Positions 60,536 through 64,000 of a stretch of 64,000 nucleotides of DNA are shown here, in pieces. Position numbers and translations under genes: made by a program. The notes under the pieces were generated by a model that ran no database searches, was not told the DNA's origin, and was given only the letters and a program-made list of their open reading frames with translations. The stretch's first letter is position 1. Every line of letters begins with the position of its first letter. Source of the stretch: Edaphochlamys debaryana (Eukaryota; Chlorophyta; Chlorophyceae; Chlamydomonadales); assembly GCA_016858145.1 (NCBI GenBank), contig JAEHOE010000094.1:124001-188000 (forward strand). Reading direction: 5' to 3'.

Positions 60536-62898
60536 ATGGCGCGCCCCAGCAGCGCCGCTGCCGCGGCGGCTCTGTGCCTCGCCCTGATGGCCGTGGTCGT
60601 CGCTGCCGGGAGCTCCGCGGCTGCGGAGGCTGCCACCGGCGGTGCGGCGCGGCGCGACCTCTTCCCACGCCCCGACGCCTCGGGTGAGTGAGGAGGAGAG
60701 GGGGGAGGGCAGGGGGCCGTTTGGTGTCGTGGGGGCTGAAACGGAGGGGGGGAGGGCAGTGACAGACCCGTGTCTTACCGTGCCGACGGTCTTGGCGTGT
60801 CGTGGCGTGGCGCGAAGGTGGGCAGCTTAGGTGGGCAGCCTAGGCCTTCCCAGCCTGACGCTGCCTTTGACCCTGCCAATGCCCAGGGGGGCCCCCCGGC
60901 AGACCCCACGGATCGGGGGGCCCCCCTTGGTATTGGCATGGACGATGGCAGCGTAACTGACGGACTGTATTCCACACCCCCCCTCCCGCTGCAGACCCTT
61001 ACGATGCCCGTTCTGCACCCCTTCTCCCGACCCACTTCCACCCTCTCCCCACAAGGCTGCCTCAACCTGTCTCCCCGCAGAGTCATCCGCCGCCCCCCTC
61101 CTCCCTTCTCCGGGCCCCTTCCCCGGGCCCCTTCCCCCTCCCTCCCCCTCTCATACCTCGGGGCCCTGAAGTCCCAGGAGAGTTTCGTCCGCCACGTGGC
61201 TTAGGTCTAGGCTCTCATCTCGTCATCCCTACTCCCTACTACATCTCGTCATCCCTACTCCCTACTACATCTCGTCATCCCTACTGAATCCCTCCCCCGC
61301 CCCTAGCCCGAGGAACCCGCCGTCCGCTCTTTCGCTGAGGCTATGGCGTGTGTGGGCATCACAACCGCCTCGCCCCAACCTCCCCTCACCCCCGAGGGAC
61401 AGAGTTGTTGGCTCAGTGGCTGAGGCCATGGGGTTGTTGACAGACCCCCTCCCCCCCTCTCCCTCCCTCCCTCCCCATCCCCCTCCCTGCCCATCCATCG
61501 AGGTGTTGCCATGAGCCCCCTTTCCCCTTCTCCCTCTCCGCCCCCCTCCCTCCCCCTTACAGACTTCGAGGCCCTCTCCCCCGAGGACCGTGTCGTCCGC
61601 TCCGTGGCTGAGGCCATGGCGGGGGTGGCGGCGGGGGCGGGCGCAGGGGCGGAGGCGGCGGGGGCCGCGCTGCAGTCGGACCTGGGGCTGGGCCCAGTGC
61701 TGTGCGACTCGCTGGACTGCCCGTCCTTCCGGGTGAGAGGGGGAGAGGAGGGGAGGGGGGAAGGAGGGAGGAAAGTTTTAGGGGAGGGGAGGGGGACGAA
61801 TTGCGGCAAGGTGGAAGGATGCTGCAGCAGAGGAAAAGGGGTAGGGGAGGGCCGGTAGGGGAGCCCCCACGGCCTTCCCTAACGCGCCCCGCCAAATGCG
61901 GCCTTCCCCCTTTTACCCCCTCCCCCTGTCAGGTCCTGGACCGCTACCCGGGGGGAGTGGAGCTGCGGCGGTACGACCCAGGTGAGGAGGGGGTGGTGCC
62001 TGAGGATTCACCCTGCTCCTCCTCTCCCGCTCTCCCCTCTACCCCACGCTCCCTCCTTCTCAGCCCCACCCACCCACCTCAATCTTATTGATGTCTCCCC
62101 CTGGTCCCGCTTTCGCCCCCCAGCTTCCCTTCCTGGTCCCCCACCCCACCCCGATCTCACCCTGATCTCTCCCTCTTGCCAACCCCCCTCTTGCCCCCCC
62201 CCCCAGCTTCCTTCACCTCCACCGTGCTGTCCCTGGACGATCAGTGCCTGGAGCGGTCCGCGGTCATCGGGTTCCACGTGAGTATTGCATTAGTAACATC
62301 AGCATGGGGGAAGGAGGGGAGAGAGGGGGTATCGGTACGTACAGAAAAGGGTATGCGAATTGGGATTGAGGGGTATGGGCGCGTGCGTGGCAGTTCTCGC
62401 CACCACTACCGCCCCCTGCAAGCCCCTCGACGTATGCCATCTCTGCCCCTGGCCCGTCACACTCCGACCCACATCGCCCCTGCACCTCCACCCCCACCCC
62501 CCGTTTCCCCTCCCTCCCCCCAGCGCCTGCTCAAGTACAATCTGGGGGACAACGAGGACAGCAAGAAGGTGGGGGGGGAGGGAGATCTGAGATTGGTGTG
62601 CGGGGCGTACTCTGTCCTGGGCACACTGCACGCCATGCTATGCATCTAACACTCTCTCCAGATCCTACACCCAATCCCCCCCTGGTACCCCTGATCCCGT
62701 TGATCTCGCCCCCAAGTCAGCCCTCATGCGTCCTCCCCCTGCCCCCCTTCCCTCTACGTGCACCCCCTCCCCCCCCAGCTCCCTATGACCGCCCCCGTGC
62801 TGTACGGCATCGACATCGACCGGAAGACGAGCAGTCGCCGTGAGCTGGTGTTCCGGGAGCGCTTCAGCGTCTCGTTCTTCGTGCCCTTCCGCTACCAG
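60536..62898 (+). CDS. SOUL-family heme-binding protein, 3' end unresolved
   Basis: Six exons in phase: 60536-60683, 61563-61732, 61933-61981, 62207-62277, 62524-62568 and 62779-62898. The start (MARPSSAAAAAALCLALMAV) is a signal or lumen-type targeting sequence. The SOUL/HEBP domain follows: CPSFRVLDRYPGGVELRRYD, then FTSTVLSLDDQCLERSAVIG, RLLKYNLGDNEDSKKLPMTA, PVLYGIDID, RFSVSFFVPFRYQ. Plant and algal members bind tetrapyrroles. The last exon ends at a GTACGG donor, but I find no following exon with the usual proline-rich segment and final strands. Instead there is a minisatellite and a foldback. The gene may be truncated, or the 3' exons may be diverged. Diverged copies of the second exon's start lie at 61309-61430. 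Confidence 0.85.
61309..61625 (+). repeat. Three copies of a SOUL-gene exon start
   Basis: The real exon segment CCCGAGGACCGTGTCGTCCG to GAGGCCATGGCG (about 61581-61622) has diverged copies at about 61309-61350 and 61391-61432, inside the preceding intron. Confidence 0.8.
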
Positions 62899-63094
62899 GT
62901 ACGGCAAGGGGGGAGGGTTTGGCGAGGGAGAGGGGGGAATGAGGCGGGGAGGGGGGAGGAGGGGGGAGCCAGGGGGGGGGCATAGGCGGACTACTCTGCC
63001 TACCTGCCACTGCTCCCATTCATCCACGGGTCGCTTGCGCCCCAAGCAACAAACATGACGGCCGCGGCCGTGTAGCACCGCATGGTTCGCCCTG

Positions 63095-63234
63095 GCATGA
63101 AGTGCATGCGGTGCATGAAGCGTATGCGGTGCATGAAGCGCATGCGGTGCATGAAGTGCTTGCGTATGCGGTGCATGAAGTGCTTGCGGTGCATGAAGCG
63201 TATGTGGTGCATGAAGTGTATGCGGTGCATGAGG
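63095..63234 (+). repeat. 18-bp minisatellite downstream of the SOUL gene
   Basis: Seven or more variants of a unit like CGGTGCATGAAGCGTATG. The Met-Arg-Cys-rich peptide one frame could encode is a repeat artefact. Confidence 0.93.
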
Positions 63235-63243
63235 GGGGACCGA

Positions 63244-63408
63244 GGCAGGCGCTGGGCTCGTCAGCGTCGGCTTGATTGGTGGAGTCCTGCCTGCAAGCGA
63301 CTCAACTAGCGGCGGCGACACACGGGGAACCGGCTCTGCGTGGCGCCGCCGCTAGTTGAGTCGCTTGGGGCGCGACTGCGCCGAAGACGAGCGAGCCCAG
63401 CACCTACC
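63244..63408. repeat. Long foldback 1
   Basis: The inner arms, 63295-63317 and 63344-63366, are perfectly complementary over 23 bp (AAGCGACTCAACTAGCGGCG plus GCG). The outer arms, 63244-63260 and 63392-63408, pair over 17 bp with two mismatches (GCTGGGCTCG core). The loop is 26 nt. On the minus strand the outer arm begins right at a candidate donor (63408). Confidence 0.9.
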
Positions 63409-63872
63409 TTTGCCAGAGTCAGCCGTGGATCGAAGTAGTTGCTGAGTCTTGAGTCCTGCACGGCCGCCGTGACGGCGCGGCGTCCCAATAATCCAACCGT
63501 TCCTCGGAAAGGGTCGGCCGATTCAGGAGCTCCCGCCCCCAGTTCAAAAGGCGGTGGAATTGTTCGGTTGGAAATGGGAAGGGTGTACACCTGCAGAAGT
63601 AGGCAGGGACGGATCCTACCTCGGGAAAACAGGGAAGGGCGGTAGCTAGGGAGGGCAGGCGGCGCTCCAAGCAAAGTGTCGGCGGGGGACATCCAACGTC
63701 CACTACGCTCGTCGCAGCTGCATGATCTCTGCGCCTGCAAGGAGGAGTGCGAGCGGCGGCGGCACGCGGGGCGCTCGGCTGTGCGTGCCGCCGCCGCTCG
63801 CACTCTTTCTTGCACGCGCTGAGAGCACGCAGCTGCAACGAGCGTAGTGGACATTGCATGTGCCAGATCCAT
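63409..63872 (-). CDS. Unresolved minus-strand coding segment at the right edge
   Basis: An ATG at 63872 opens a frame whose downstream part, after TTCTGCAG near 63593, reads VYTLPISNRTIPPPFELGAG and then AAVQDSRLSNYFDPRLTLAK before a GTAGGT donor at 63407. Another frame over the same segment also looks protein-like (LLNRPTLSEERLDYW). The 5' part overlaps foldback 2, so its reading is doubtful. I cannot name a family. Confidence 0.35.
63694..63856. repeat. Long foldback 2, 74-nt arms
   Basis: The arms 63694-63767 and 63783-63856 are reverse complements with 8 mismatches and no gaps, separated by a 15-nt loop. Most mismatches are transitions, so several become G:U pairs in RNA. The inner 18-19 bp (GAGCGGCGGCGGCACGC) are perfect. 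Confidence 0.95.
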
Positions 63873-63905
63873 ATGTCGATGTCAGCGGCACGCATGCGGG
63901 ACACT

Positions 63906-63964
63906 CAGGATCTGATCAGGATCTGATCAGGATCTGATCAGGATCTTATCAAGATCTGATCAGG
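63906..63964. repeat. 11-bp tandem repeat AGGATCTGATC
   Basis: Five copies of AGGATCTGATC, the fourth and fifth with one or two changes. Confidence 0.95.
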
Positions 63965-64000
63965 CGCGGTGTTCGTCCGCGAGGGAGCAGAGGGGGGAGT

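Noticed and set aside
63082..63309. A Met-Arg-Cys-rich small protein
   Set aside because: Translation of the 18-bp minisatellite; no homology or start context.
63769..63830. A CHCH-like cysteine motif (ACKKECERRRHA) on the minus strand
   Set aside because: It falls entirely in one arm of foldback 2, has no partner cysteine pair, and the frame is ambiguous.

Overview
The window looks like nuclear DNA of a photosynthetic green alga, most likely a trebouxiophyte related to Chlorella or Auxenochlorella. It is very GC-rich. Every clear gene is split into many short exons by introns packed with long G or C runs, acceptors are often of the form C-run-TGTCAG, and a carotenoid isomerase is present. 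The sequence shows no bacterial operons, no CRISPR array and no convincing tRNA or rRNA. The lineage call is inference.

Layout. 0.6-3.4 kb: a starch-binding (CBM20) protein on the plus strand. 6.0-7.6 kb: a small coiled-coil protein (plus). 7.6-13.1 kb: repeat-rich DNA with minisatellites, an inverted-repeat element and two dispersed repeats. 13.2-13.7 kb: the 5' part of a possible mitochondrial protein (plus). 14.3-25.7 kb: a large receptor-like kinase (minus). 26.6-29.6 kb: a stand-alone protein resembling the N-terminal extension of bacterial RluA-type pseudouridine synthases (minus). 30.3-34.9 kb: glutathione synthetase (minus, 15 exons resolved in phase). 36.9-38.9 kb: a small ankyrin protein (minus). 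40.4-46.3 kb: carotenoid isomerase (minus, 18 exons resolved in phase). 47.0-47.6 kb: a retroelement remnant. 49.5-55.6 kb: an alpha/beta hydrolase (minus), divergent from a GNAT acetyltransferase at 55.8-59.7 kb (plus). 60.5-62.9 kb: a secreted or organellar SOUL heme-binding protein (plus) whose 3' end is unresolved. The right edge holds a minus-strand coding segment and two long foldbacks.

The genes do not form a pathway. They are ordinary housekeeping, plastid and signalling genes placed side by side.

The most unusual signal is structural. In nearly every gene, an exon end together with its splice site has been duplicated in tandem at a period of roughly 100-130 bp, leaving decoy copies inside introns. 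In four of these places (the receptor kinase twice, the hydrolase and the acetyltransferase), plus each unit of a five-fold array, the spacer between copies carries the same roughly 30-bp motif, always oriented the same way relative to the genuine exon. I know of no named element matching this.
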